A stretch of DNA of 64,000 bases, from NCBI RefSeq assembly GCF_001430825.1, contig NZ_CP010535.1:1468501-1532500 (forward strand). Direction: 5' to 3'. The first letter of the stretch is position 1; each line of letters opens with the position of its first letter. The position numbers and the translations under genes were made by a program. The DNA comes from Sediminicola sp. YIK13 (GTDB taxonomy: Bacteria > Bacteroidota > Bacteroidia > Flavobacteriales > Flavobacteriaceae). Below the pieces are notes generated by a model that did no database searches, was not told the origin of the DNA, and saw only the letters and a list, made by a program, of their open reading frames with translations. Shown piece after piece: positions 24,317 to 33,028 of the stretch.

Positions 24317-26164
24317 TTAAATAAATTTTTTATCAATATCGTTTTCTGTGATCGTAATGTAAATTGTCTTGTTGAAAGGGCTCACCTTGGACTCCTTACA
24401 GGCGAACAAATCGTTCACCAGGGCCAGTTGCGAATTTTTGTCCAACACCTCCCCTGTCTTTACCGCCAGTGTCTTACAGAGGGTTTTGGAAAGGATATCT
24501 GTCTGTGAAAAATTATCACCTGCAACATCCTGTTGGTAGTCTGCAATTAATTGATCCAAAACCATACCTACCTCACTTTCTGCTACTAATAAAGGAACCC
24601 CGGTAATTTCCAGTACCTCCTTGTCTGCTTTACCGAAACCAAATCCTATGGTAGCTAGACTTTCCTTGATCTCCTCAATTATGGCCATGTCTGAACTAGA
24701 GAAGGACAAGGTCAATGGGAATAATAATTGCTGGCTTACTGCCTCTTTTATGGTAATATTTTTTAAAAACTTCTCATAAAGTACACGTTGGTGTGCCCGG
24801 CTTTGATCTATTACGACCATTCCAGAAATGATGGTGGTCACAATATACTTTCGCCTTAACTGAAAAGTGGTTGTCGTAGACTCCATTACTTCCTGACTAC
24901 CATCAAAAATGGAACCCGTTATACTATCAGATTCAAAACTTACACTCGAGAAACTATCTTCTTTCCCAACTTTGGATTCCAACCCAACGTACATACTTTC
25001 CCATCCTTTGGTACTCTCCTTTTGATGGGAATTCCTAAAACCTCTCTGCATTTCCTCTTTAAAGGGGTTGAATCCTGAATCCACAACCACTTTAGGTAGT
25101 TCTGCAGTCCTATTTTTAAAGGCATAAGGCGTTTCCAAATTAAGGTCTTGATCAAAATCCAAGGCCGGGGCAACATTGAACTGTCCCAAACTATGTTTTA
25201 CGGCAGACCTCAATAGGGCATACAAGGTATGCTCATCATCAAATTTGATCTCGGTTTTGGTAGGATGAATATTAATATCTATGGACGCAGGATCCACTTC
25301 TAAGTATAGGAAATAACCTGGGTGGTTTTCAGATTTTATGAGTCCCTCAAACGCTGCCACCACGGCATGATGGAGATAGGGACTTTTAATAAAGCGGTTA
25401 TTGACGAAAAAGTATTGCTCTCCCCTACTCTTCTTGGCAAACTCAGGTTTCCCAATGTATCCGGAAATTTTCACCACCTGAGTCTCTTCTTCAACAGGGA
25501 CTAATTTTTCATTGGTCTTACTGCCAAAGATATTGACTATCCGTTGCCTATAATTGCTCAGGGGCAAATTAAACAATTCGCTACCATTGTTGTAAAAATA
25601 GAAATGAATGGAAGGATGTGCCAGAGCTACCCTATGAAACTCATCGGTGATATGCCTAAGTTCCACACTATTGGATTTTAGGAAATTTCTTCGGGCGGGA
25701 ATATTAAAAAAAAGGTTTTTTACCGCAATGGAAGTTCCTTTTGGGGTAACAATCACTTCCTGCGCCGCAATTTTACTCCCCTCTATTTTTATATGGGTAC
25801 CTACTTCTGTATCGGAAGGTTTGGTCTGCAGTTCTACATGGGCTATTGCCGCTATTGAAGCCAAAGCCTCCCCCCTGAAACCTTTGGTACTAAGGTTGAA
25901 AAGATCTTCTGCACATTGAATTTTGGAGGTAGCATGCCTTTCGAAACTGAGTCTGGCATCGGTATCACTCATTCCAACACCATCATCTACCACTTGTATC
26001 AGGACTTTGCCCCCATCCTTAATAATAAGCTTTATGGAGGTGGCCCCTGCATCTATGGCATTCTCCATCAACTCTTTAACTACTGAAGCTGGTCTTTGAA
26101 CCACCTCACCGGCAGCTATTTGGTTGGCAACATGATCTGGTAAAAGTTTAATGATATCGCCCAT
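24317..26164 (-). CDS. mutL: DNA mismatch repair protein MutL
   Basis: MutL couples MutS mismatch recognition to strand removal. The GHKL ATPase is intact: KELMENAIDAGATS with Glu31 and Asn35, DDGVGMSDTDARLSFERHATSK and GFRGEAL. A disordered linker (about 335-430) leads to the C-terminal dimerisation domain. The endonuclease motif DQHA-x2-E-x4-E reads DQSRAHQRVLYE at 453-464, losing His and the first Glu. The usual CPHGRP box near the end is VSPFNK. Nicking activity is therefore doubtful. The start overlaps the small membrane-protein gene by one base. Confidence 0.94.
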   Translation of the reverse strand: MGDIIKLLPDHVANQIAAGEVVQRPASVVKELMENAIDAGATSIKLIIKDGGKVLIQVVDDGVGMSDTDARLSFERHATSKIQCAEDLFNLSTKGFRGEALASIAAIAHVELQTKPSDTEVGTHIKIEGSKIAAQEVIVTPKGTSIAVKNLFFNIPARRNFLKSNSVELRHITDEFHRVALAHPSIHFYFYNNGSELFNLPLSNYRQRIVNIFGSKTNEKLVPVEEETQVVKISGYIGKPEFAKKSRGEQYFFVNNRFIKSPYLHHAVVAAFEGLIKSENHPGYFLYLEVDPASIDINIHPTKTEIKFDDEHTLYALLRSAVKHSLGQFNVAPALDFDQDLNLETPYAFKNRTAELPKVVVDSGFNPFKEEMQRGFRNSHQKESTKGWESMYVGLESKVGKEDSFSSVSFESDSITGSIFDGSQEVMESTTTTFQLRRKYIVTTIISGMVVIDQSRAHQRVLYEKFLKNITIKEAVSQQLLFPLTLSFSSSDMAIIEEIKESLATIGFGFGKADKEVLEITGVPLLVAESEVGMVLDQLIADYQQDVAGDNFSQTDILSKTLCKTLAVKTGEVLDKNSQLALVNDLFACKESKVSPFNKTIYITITENDIDKKFI

Positions 26165-26457
26165 TAAAAGAATATGTCTATTTTACCATATTTTACTGCG
26201 GCATAGGCAAATATCAAAAGAAAGATAAGTATAACGAAAAAACGAAGCCTACGGTTTCTATCACTTCGAGCACTTTTGATTGTTTTCCAATCATCCCGGT
26301 AGCTCTTTTTTCTGTAGCCGGCAAAATACTCCCCGTCTGGTTTTGCTTCTTTAGACTTCCTTAATTTTTCTATACGCTCCTTGCGCTCGTTATAATAACG
26401 AGGGGAATAATTATAGGATTTGTTCCTACTTAATTTAAAAAGCGAAGGGAGTCTCAT
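26164..26457 (-). CDS. Small conserved membrane protein upstream of mutL
   Basis: A 97-residue protein with a long, very basic N-terminal part (MRLPSLFKLSRNKSYNYSPR...) and a single C-terminal membrane segment (FFVILIFLLIFAYAAVKYG). Relatives in Flavobacteriia are often mislabelled as a riboflavin synthase beta subunit, probably because ribH lies nearby. Nothing in the sequence supports that. The ATG at 26457 is chosen since a -7 element lies 18 bases upstream. A longer frame from 26478 would enter the promoter. Confidence 0.72.
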   Translation of the reverse strand: MRLPSLFKLSRNKSYNYSPRYYNERKERIEKLRKSKEAKPDGEYFAGYRKKSYRDDWKTIKSARSDRNRRLRFFVILIFLLIFAYAAVKYGKIDIFF

Positions 26458-26475
26458 ATTTATCTTTACTATCCT

Positions 26476-26483
26476 CAAAAGTA
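26476..26483 (-). promoter_or_regulatory. -7 promoter element for the small-protein/mutL operon
   Basis: TACTTTTG on the minus strand matches TAnnTTTG, 18 bases before the start at 26457. It marks a transcript separate from ribH. Confidence 0.5.
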
Positions 26484-26641
26484 CTGAAAATAGGGCAAAA
26501 TGGTCGAATGTAGATGCTAAAAATTGTTAACAACCCAGAAATGTAGAATCATAGTGGCTTGCCTTTTAAATGTGGTATTTACAACTGATTAACCCAGATG
26601 TTTTCCCAAAAGAAAGATCACCAAATCTTTAGAACTCTAAT

Positions 26642-27124
26642 TTAGTTGCCCAGAGCGGCCATCTTAATAGCGGCAATAGCAGCTTCCGAACCCTTGTTTC
26701 CGTGTATCCCTCCACTGCGATCAATGGCCTGTTGCAGGTTATTGTCGGTCAACACACAAAATATAACAGGTGTATCTGTAATTACATTTAGGTCCTTTAT
26801 CCCTTGGGCAGTGGCACTGCACACAAAATCGAAATGCTTTGTCTCCCCTTGGATAACACTTCCAATAGCAATTACGGCATCCACATTTTGGGTAGCTATC
26901 ATTTTTTTACTTCCAAAAACCAATTCGTAACTACCAGGAACATTCCAACGAACAATATTATCCTTTGAGGCACCACAATCCAACAAGGTTTCCATGGCCC
27001 CATTGAATAAGCCTTCCGTTATTTCCGAATTCCATTCAGAAACAACAATCCCAAACCGAAAGTTCTTCGCGCTTGGGATTGTAGCTTTATCGTATTCCGA
27101 TAAATTCTTGTTAGCCGTGGCCAT
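26642..27124 (-). CDS. ribH: 6,7-dimethyl-8-ribityllumazine synthase
   Basis: RibH makes the lumazine precursor of riboflavin. The 160-residue protein has the expected order FGIVVSEWNSEITEGLFNGA, VPGSYELVFGSK, IGSVIQGETKHFDFVCSA with the active-site His, and FCVLTDNNLQQAIDRSGG followed by GNKGSEAA. Length is standard. It lies three bases behind the TPR membrane-protein gene. Confidence 0.96.
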   Translation of the reverse strand: MATANKNLSEYDKATIPSAKNFRFGIVVSEWNSEITEGLFNGAMETLLDCGASKDNIVRWNVPGSYELVFGSKKMIATQNVDAVIAIGSVIQGETKHFDFVCSATAQGIKDLNVITDTPVIFCVLTDNNLQQAIDRSGGIHGNKGSEAAIAAIKMAALGN

Positions 27125-27127
27125 TAT

Positions 27128-27892
27128 TTATTGTTTTTGGGACTTTCCGATAAAAACATCTATCGTTCTGGCTTCATCAGAAGAAGCATAGTCATCCTTA
27201 ATTCTTTGAAAGTATTCCAGTGCCTTATCACTCTGGTTTAATTCCAAAGCTGTGATACCTGCCTTGTACAAGAATTTTGGCGCAGTAAAACTATTGTCAC
27301 TGTGAGCTACAGCTTTCTCATAATAAGAAAGGGCATCTTCAGGTTGGTTCAATTGTACAAAAGCATCTCCAAGTCCTCCTTTTGCAAGAGCTCCCAAAAT
27401 AGCATCATCAGAGGAGAAATCTTCCAAATGATTGATTGCTTCCTGATAGTTCTGCATGTTCAGATAAGCCATCCCTGCAGAATAACTTGCGACATTGGCG
27501 GCCTTTGTACCGCTGTATTCCTCTATAATATCCAAGAATCCGTATTTTCCTTCTGCACCATTAAGGGAAAGGGTGAACAATGAATCTCGCTCTGTAGTGC
27601 TGTTCAATGCTTGATCAAAATATTGTTGGGGGTAGTACATTTCATTATCTGCACTCGCCTCCATTGGTTTAATCACAAATTGATTGTAGGCCAAATATCC
27701 CAAAACGGCTACTGCTATTACACCAATGACACCTAGAATGTAGTTTTGATTTTGTGAAACCCACTCTTCGGTTTTGGAAGCACTTTCGTCCAGAGTACTA
27801 AAAACTTCCGCGGTTGTACTGTTCTGTTCATCCAATTCAATCTCTTCAGCTTTGTTCTTTGGTTTGTAACCTCTCTTATTGTATGTTGCCAT
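27128..27892 (-). CDS. TPR membrane protein
   Basis: The 254-residue protein has a charged cytoplasmic start, one membrane segment (about 50-70, NYILGVIGVIAVAVLGYLAY) and about four tetratricopeptide-type repeats in the rest (SYSAGMAYLNMQNYQEAINHLEDF, AKGGLGDAFVQLNQPEDALSYYE). The layout, with one anchor followed by periplasmic TPRs, recalls YfgM-type proteins, which assist export and envelope folding. That is analogy, not proof. It heads the ribH transcript. Confidence 0.82.
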   Translation of the reverse strand: MATYNKRGYKPKNKAEEIELDEQNSTTAEVFSTLDESASKTEEWVSQNQNYILGVIGVIAVAVLGYLAYNQFVIKPMEASADNEMYYPQQYFDQALNSTTERDSLFTLSLNGAEGKYGFLDIIEEYSGTKAANVASYSAGMAYLNMQNYQEAINHLEDFSSDDAILGALAKGGLGDAFVQLNQPEDALSYYEKAVAHSDNSFTAPKFLYKAGITALELNQSDKALEYFQRIKDDYASSDEARTIDVFIGKSQKQ

Positions 27893-27912
27893 TTTTAAAT
27901 TTATTGATCGCG

Positions 27913-27920
27913 CAAAAATA
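27913..27920 (-). promoter_or_regulatory. -7 promoter element for the TPR-ribH operon
   Basis: TATTTTTG on the minus strand, 20 bases before the start codon of the TPR gene. Confidence 0.55.
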
Positions 27921-28016
27921 AAGTTTTTATTGAAATCCGAAAGGTTATTTATTCGTTATTTTTCGATAATTTGCACGATCCATAGCTATTGAAAAATAAA
28001 ACTGTTACCTCTCGGA

Positions 28017-29096
28017 ATGTTTCTGAAAAAATTAGCCCTTATTAATTACAAGAATTTCAGCTCCCAAAACTTCGAATTTGATCATAAGATAAATTGTTTT
28101 GTAGGGCCCAATGGAATTGGCAAAACCAATATTTTGGATGCTATCTATCACCTATCCTTCAGCAAGAGCTACTTTAATCCGGTGGCCACCCAAAATATAA
28201 AACATGGGGAAGATTTTTTTGTCATTGACGGAGAATACGAAAAGAACGGCAGAGAGGAAAAAATCATCTGCAGCCTCAAAAAGGGCATGAAAAAGGTTGT
28301 GAAACGAAATGGGAAAGCCTACGATAAACTTTCTGACCATATTGGATTTCTACCTTTGGTCATTATTTCGCCGGCAGATCGTGATCTGATAATCGAAGGC
28401 AGTGATACCCGAAGAAAGTTTATGGATGGGGTAATTTCACAATCGGATAAGTCCTACCTATCCTCCCTTATGAATTACAATAAGGTATTGGCACAGCGAA
28501 ATTCCCTATTAAAATACTTTGCCGCCAACCATACTTTTGACCGCACTACCCTTGCTGTATACAATGAACAGTTGGACAGGTACGGTACTGAAATCCACAA
28601 CAAAAGGATGTCTTTCCTAGAAGCATTCATTCCTATTTTCAAAGAACAATACGAAGTGATCTCTGGAGCCAAGGAAGAGGTACATATTAATTACGACAGT
28701 AAATTATTGGATGATGGTCTCCTTAATTTATTGGAAGGCAGCCTAGATAAGGACAGGGCCTTGCAATATACATCCGTTGGGGTCCACAAGGACGACCTCA
28801 ACTTTGAAATTGAAGGATTTCCCATTAAAAAATTTGGTTCCCAGGGACAGCAGAAATCTTTTCTGATCGCATTGAAATTGGCCCAGTTCAATTTTATAAA
28901 AACCCAGGCAAAAACAACCCCGATCTTACTTTTGGATGATATTTTTGACAAACTGGACGAAAATAGGGTAGCACATATTGTTTCCTTGGTAGATGATGAT
29001 TATTTTGGTCAAATATTTATCAGCGACACCCACGCCGACCGCACGGAAGAAGTTGTAAAAACCATTCATAAGTCGTATAAAATTTTTAAATTATAG
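28017..29096 (+). CDS. recF: DNA replication/repair protein RecF
   Basis: RecF loads RecA at gaps with RecO and RecR. The 359-residue SMC-like ATPase has Walker [25 protein letters not shown] near residue 31, the signature [18 protein letters not shown] and Walker [18 protein letters not shown]. Unlike in many bacteria it is not next to dnaA-dnaN-gyrB. Here it leads a small operon with a lipoprotein and a DciA-like gene, the latter a replication helicase loader. Confidence 0.96.
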   Translation: MFLKKLALINYKNFSSQNFEFDHKINCFVGPNGIGKTNILDAIYHLSFSKSYFNPVATQNIKHGEDFFVIDGEYEKNGREEKIICSLKKGMKKVVKRNGKAYDKLSDHIGFLPLVIISPADRDLIIEGSDTRRKFMDGVISQSDKSYLSSLMNYNKVLAQRNSLLKYFAANHTFDRTTLAVYNEQLDRYGTEIHNKRMSFLEAFIPIFKEQYEVISGAKEEVHINYDSKLLDDGLLNLLEGSLDKDRALQYTSVGVHKDDLNFEIEGFPIKKFGSQGQQKSFLIALKLAQFNFIKTQAKTTPILLLDDIFDKLDENRVAHIVSLVDDDYFGQIFISDTHADRTEEVVKTIHKSYKIFKL

Positions 29097-29097
29097 T

Positions 29098-29517
29098 ATG
29101 AGAACAATCCTGTCTGTCTTCGCTCTTATATGCCTACTTAGCTGCAAGCAGAGCATTTCCGAAAGTGATCTGACCAAACTAAACGGGTATTGGGAAATAA
29201 GTGAAGTAGAGTTTCCGGATGGCACCACAAAAGAATACAAAGCCAATACCACTATAGATTATATAGAAATAGCAGGTTTTAAGGGTTTTAGAAAAAAGGT
29301 GCAGCCCAGCTTGGAGGGCACGTATTTTGCAAATGATGATGCCGAATCGTTTTTGATACTACAAAAGGAAGACTCCTTTGAGTTTCAATATAAAAACAAC
29401 TTGAGCGAATGGAATGAGCTTTTGACAGCCCTATCGGATAATTCCTTTTCGGTAGTCAATAAGGAAGGAGTCACCTATCACTACAAGAGGTACGAACCCA
29501 TCAACATTAACGAATAA
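29098..29517 (+). CDS. Lipocalin-like lipoprotein
   Basis: A 139-residue predicted lipoprotein: signal MRTILSVFALICLLSC with Cys16, then LTKLNGYWEISEVEFPDGT, which resembles the start of lipocalin-like beta barrels. The rest is beta-rich. Function is unknown. It begins one base after recF and its stop overlaps the ATG of the DciA-like gene, so it is probably co-expressed with them. Confidence 0.72.
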   Translation: MRTILSVFALICLLSCKQSISESDLTKLNGYWEISEVEFPDGTTKEYKANTTIDYIEIAGFKGFRKKVQPSLEGTYFANDDAESFLILQKEDSFEFQYKNNLSEWNELLTALSDNSFSVVNKEGVTYHYKRYEPININE

Positions 29518-29813
29518 TGGCCAAAAGAAAGAACGACAATATACCCTTAAGTGAAGCATTGCAAGAATTCATCAAAGTGAACAAACTGCAGAACGGCATG
29601 GATAAGGTGAATGTTCGGGAAGCTTGGGCCAATCTTATGGGAAATGGGGTAAACAACTACACCACATCCATTGAATTAAGAAATGAGACGCTTTTTGTTT
29701 CTCTCTCCTCCTCCGTACTCAGGGAAGAATTAAGTCATGGGAAATCAAAAATTATTACCTTGATCAACGAGGAACTGGGAAAGGAGTTGGTGAAAAAATT
29801 GGTCTTGCGATAA
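29517..29813 (+). CDS. DUF721/DciA-family protein
   Basis: The 98-residue protein matches the DUF721 domain: LSEALQEFIKVNKLQNGMDKVNVREAWANLMG, then beta strands and LSHGKSKIITLINEELG. DciA family members load or stabilise the replicative helicase DnaB. The position downstream of recF agrees with a role in DNA replication. A terminator follows directly. Confidence 0.85.
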   Translation: MAKRKNDNIPLSEALQEFIKVNKLQNGMDKVNVREAWANLMGNGVNNYTTSIELRNETLFVSLSSSVLREELSHGKSKIITLINEELGKELVKKLVLR

Positions 29814-29821
29814 TAAAAAAA

Positions 29822-29850
29822 GCCTACAGAAAACTCCTGTAGGCCTTTAT
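29822..29850. terminator. Bidirectional terminator between dciA-like gene and ndk
   Basis: GCCTACAG at 29822-29829 pairs with CTGTAGGC at 29837-29844 across a seven-base loop. An A-run precedes it and a T-rich tract follows, so it can serve both converging genes. Confidence 0.75.
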
Positions 29851-29866
29851 ATCTTTTAGTATTCTA

Positions 29867-30286
29867 CTAGTAGATTTCTCTTCCTGCAAAATGAAAAGCA
29901 CCTTCTATAGCTGCATTCTCATCGCTATCCGAACCATGCACTGCATTCTCTCCTATTGAGGTGGCAAACAATTTACGAATAGTACCTTCAGCTGCATCAG
30001 CAGGATTTGTAGCTCCGATAAGAGCTCTAAAATCTTCCACTGCATTTTCTTTTTCCAAGATAGCAGCCACAATTGGACCTCTGGTCATAAAGTCTACCAA
30101 TTCTCCAAAAAATGGACGCTCTCTGTGAACGCCATAAAATTCTTGTGCATCCCTTAAACTCAACTGTGTGTATTTCATAGCAGCAATTTTAAATCCTGCA
30201 GACGTTATTTTCTCCAAAATTGCACCGATATGTCCATTCTCAACCGCATCGGGCTTAATCATGGTAAATGTTCTGTTTGTAATCAT
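29867..30286 (-). CDS. ndk: Nucleoside-diphosphate kinase
   Basis: Ndk balances nucleoside triphosphates by phosphate transfer through a histidine. The 139-residue protein has [13 protein letters not shown] at the start and the active-site segment [13 protein letters not shown] with His117. Other conserved parts are [14 protein letters not shown] and [15 protein letters not shown]. Length is normal. Confidence 0.97.
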   Translation of the reverse strand: MITNRTFTMIKPDAVENGHIGAILEKITSAGFKIAAMKYTQLSLRDAQEFYGVHRERPFFGELVDFMTRGPIVAAILEKENAVEDFRALIGATNPADAAEGTIRKLFATSIGENAVHGSDSDENAAIEGAFHFAGREIY

Positions 30287-30304
30287 CTTCTTTTAAATTT
30301 TGCG

Positions 30305-30312
30305 CAAAAATA
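30305..30312 (-). promoter_or_regulatory. -7 promoter element for ndk
   Basis: TATTTTTG on the minus strand, 18 bases before the ndk start. Confidence 0.55.
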
Positions 30313-30337
30313 CGCTTTATTCATTAACCCGCAAGCC

Positions 30338-31366
30338 TTAATAGCTTTGTTCTAGTTCCCCAAGCAATTCTCCATTGTCCCCAACCATCTTGAAAATCAC
30401 TAATTTTTGATTAAAGTCGAAATTTAAAAGTCCAAAACTTTTCTTATTGACCACCTCTCCCACTCTAAATGGATTTGGTTCCCCAGAAAAACTTGAATAA
30501 ACATGGGTAAGGCCACTACTGGTGAAATCTATCAAGGGATAAGCAAGTCCATCAACATTGGTCCTGGAAAATTCCGATATATGTCTATCCCCACTTAAAA
30601 TAATTACTCCCTTTGCATTTGAGGAGGCTATCAAACCTTTCAAACGATCTACCTCATGAGGAAAATTACCCCAGCATTCAAATCCATGCTCATTGGATAA
30701 AAACTGAATACTACTGACGATGACATTAAAATCTGCTTTGGAATTGTTCAACTCATTTTGCAGCCAGGCCCATTGAGCTGTCCCTAGTACCGTTCCTTGT
30801 CCATAATCATTTGGTTTATTTCTCTTTTTTGTTTCCCTGTCCAGGGTCAGGGCGGTTCTAAAATATCTGGTATCCAACACGATGATCTTAATATGCCCTT
30901 CAGGCAAAGTATACTCATGAGTGGCATATATACCTTCCCGTGATCTTCTGGGACTATCCATTGGCACATCCATAAAGTCCAGGAATTCCTGCTGACTCCA
31001 TGTTTTTCCATTGAACTCTACTCCCCCATCATTTAAACCGTAGTCGTGATCATCCCAGGTACCAATAACTGGTATTTTAGTTTTTAAGAAGGCGTATCCT
31101 TCTACCCTATCTTGTTCCAAATACATTTCTCTCAACTTTTTTCTATTATCCGTATCTGCATAGATAATATCTCCACCCCATATCCAAACATCTGGATTAG
31201 CGGCAACTATATCATCCCATAAAAGATTGTTCAAACTACTCTTGTTACAGGAACCAAAGGCAATGGTGAAGTCGGAAACCGTGGGCTGCAGCAACTTTGT
31301 TTTAGTAGCTGATTTACAACCATTAAACAGAAGAATTAAAATAAAATAATACACTATTTTCCCCAT
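30338..31366 (-). CDS. PhoD-like metallophosphatase lipoprotein
   Basis: The protein (342 residues from the ATG at 31366) has a lipoprotein signal, MGKIVYYFILILLFNGC, with Cys17. Calcineurin-like motifs of the alkaline phosphatase D group follow: FGSCNK, WGGDIIYADTDN, GTWDDHDYGLNDGG and SGDRHISEF. Such enzymes act on phosphate esters or phosphodiesters outside the cytoplasm. I prefer this ATG to one at 31393, which would put charged residues ahead of the signal. It is divergent from nrnA. Confidence 0.87.
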   Translation of the reverse strand: MGKIVYYFILILLFNGCKSATKTKLLQPTVSDFTIAFGSCNKSSLNNLLWDDIVAANPDVWIWGGDIIYADTDNRKKLREMYLEQDRVEGYAFLKTKIPVIGTWDDHDYGLNDGGVEFNGKTWSQQEFLDFMDVPMDSPRRSREGIYATHEYTLPEGHIKIIVLDTRYFRTALTLDRETKKRNKPNDYGQGTVLGTAQWAWLQNELNNSKADFNVIVSSIQFLSNEHGFECWGNFPHEVDRLKGLIASSNAKGVIILSGDRHISEFSRTNVDGLAYPLIDFTSSGLTHVYSSFSGEPNPFRVGEVVNKKSFGLLNFDFNQKLVIFKMVGDNGELLGELEQSY

Positions 31367-31433
31367 GTGGTATTGTTTTAAAAACATACTCAAAATTAAG
31401 GCTTTTAAGAATAAGGTCTATATGATAAAATTG

Positions 31434-31441
31434 TATCTTTG
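31434..31441 (+). promoter_or_regulatory. -7 promoter element 5 bases before the nrnA start
   Basis: TATCTTTG ends five bases before the ATG at 31447. The transcript would then begin at or next to the start codon, making it leaderless. Confidence 0.55.
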
Positions 31442-31446
31442 CGCCC

Positions 31447-32463
31447 ATGAATTTGAAGGACATAAAAGCTACTGAGGCATTACTCTCATCGCCACAAAAA
31501 ATTGTAATAGTACCACACAAAAATCCCGATGGAGACGCTATAGGCTCAACTTTGGGCCTTTACCACTATCTTAAAAACAGAGGTCAGGATGCAACGGTGA
31601 TTTCACCAAATGATTATCCCAAGTTTTTAAAATGGATTCCCGGGAACGAACAAATCGTGAATTTTGAAAAGGATTCCAATCGCGCAAAACAACTCATTTC
31701 AGAGGCCACTATAATTTTCACATTGGATTTCAACCATCTGGGAAGAATAGACCAAATGCGTCCTTATTTGGAAGAGGCCAAGGCGACATTTATCATGATC
31801 GACCATCATCAGGCTCCTGGTGACTATGCAGATATCATGTATTCTGATGTAAGCATGAGCTCTACCTGTGAAATGGTTTATAATTTCATAGAATTCTTGG
31901 GTCATAGGGATCAGATCAACGCCGATATAGCCAATTGCCTTTACACGGGAATTATGACGGACACAGGTTCCTTTAAATTTCTCTCCACCACAAGTAGAAC
32001 CCATAGAATCGCTGCCGATTTAATAGATAAAGGCGCTAACAACACCCTGATTCACAACAAGGTTTTTGACACCAACACGCCTAGTCGCCTGCACCTTTTA
32101 GGCTGTGCTCTAAAAAATATGGTCATTATGGAGGATTACCATACGGCTTATATCACTTTGAGCCAAGAAGAGCTGGACAGTAATAATTATAAAAAAGGAG
32201 ATACCGAAGGCTTTGTCAATTACGGTCTAACTTTAGATGGTATTTGTTTTGCAGTGATTTTTATTGAAAACAAAGAGGATGGTATCGTTAAGATTTCATT
32301 TAGGTCCGAAGGTGATTTTTCTGTGAATGAATTTGCCAAAAAACACTTTCAAGGCGGAGGGCACACCAATGCCGCTGGCGGTAAAAGCGATGTGTCTTTA
32401 GAAGAAACAACGGCTTATTTTGTGTCCCTACTGGAAAACTATAAAGAACAATTGAACGCATGA
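31447..32463 (+). CDS. nrnA: DHH-family phosphoesterase (NrnA-like nanoRNase/pAp phosphatase)
   Basis: The 338-residue cytoplasmic protein has the DHH metal motifs PHKNPDGDAIGS (23-34), TLDFN with Asp94, and DHH at 119-121. The DHHA1 domain ends in FQGGGHTNAAGG. NrnA-type members degrade short RNA oligomers and dephosphorylate pAp. Here it is the first gene of an operon with gldI and a peptidylprolyl isomerase gene, overlapping gldI by four bases. Confidence 0.9.
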   Translation: MNLKDIKATEALLSSPQKIVIVPHKNPDGDAIGSTLGLYHYLKNRGQDATVISPNDYPKFLKWIPGNEQIVNFEKDSNRAKQLISEATIIFTLDFNHLGRIDQMRPYLEEAKATFIMIDHHQAPGDYADIMYSDVSMSSTCEMVYNFIEFLGHRDQINADIANCLYTGIMTDTGSFKFLSTTSRTHRIAADLIDKGANNTLIHNKVFDTNTPSRLHLLGCALKNMVIMEDYHTAYITLSQEELDSNNYKKGDTEGFVNYGLTLDGICFAVIFIENKEDGIVKISFRSEGDFSVNEFAKKHFQGGGHTNAAGGKSDVSLEETTAYFVSLLENYKEQLNA

Positions 32464-33014
32464 AATATTTATTGACCCTTTTAGTCTCGAGTATATCTTT
32501 AGTGTCCTGTCAGGAGACAGAACCAAGAAGGCCTATAGAAGTAAGGACTGGTAGCTTTTTCAAAGAAACCATAAAACGGAACAAAGAACTACTTGCGCAA
32601 GAAGAAAAACAGATCAAGGAAATCATAGCGCGTGATACAGCCCACACCTATCTTAGCAGTTCACAAGGTTCATGGTATTATTATGAAATAAAAAATGATT
32701 CTGTGGCCTACACCCCACAACCTGATGATCTGGTGACTTTTACCTACAATTTGGTAAGTTTCTCCAATGATACCATTTACAAAAGCGAGGAAATGGGGAC
32801 CATACAGTATAAAGTGGACAAACAAAACCTTTTTCCAGGTTTAAGAAATAGCATAAAGTTACTCAGGGAAGGTGAAAAGGCAACCTTTTTATTTCCCTCT
32901 TCCTTGGCCTATGGCTACCATGGCGATGATAAAAAAATAGGCACCAACATACCCGTTAAATCAACCATCACACTTTTAAAAATAGAAAAACAAAAAGACA
33001 GTATCCAAAATTAA
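32460..33014 (+). CDS. gldI: Gliding motility-associated FKBP-type isomerase GldI
   Basis: A 184-residue lipoprotein (signal ending LVSC, Cys17) with an FKBP domain in the second half (PQPDDLVTFTYNLVSFSNDT, FPGLRNSIKLLREGEKATF, SLAYGYHGDD). The N-terminal half is helical and charged, as in GldI of gliding flavobacteria. GldI assists folding of periplasmic or outer-membrane components, and mutants in some species lose gliding. The rest of the gliding and type IX genes are outside the window. Confidence 0.87.
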   Translation: MKYLLTLLVSSISLVSCQETEPRRPIEVRTGSFFKETIKRNKELLAQEEKQIKEIIARDTAHTYLSSSQGSWYYYEIKNDSVAYTPQPDDLVTFTYNLVSFSNDTIYKSEEMGTIQYKVDKQNLFPGLRNSIKLLREGEKATFLFPSSLAYGYHGDDKKIGTNIPVKSTITLLKIEKQKDSIQN

Positions 33015-33028
33015 ATTTATTGAAGAAA

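Noticed and set aside
26164-26457. Riboflavin synthase beta subunit, a label used for relatives of this small protein
   Set aside because: The true lumazine synthase is the neighbouring ribH. This protein is basic with one C-terminal membrane segment and has no flavin-synthesis motif.
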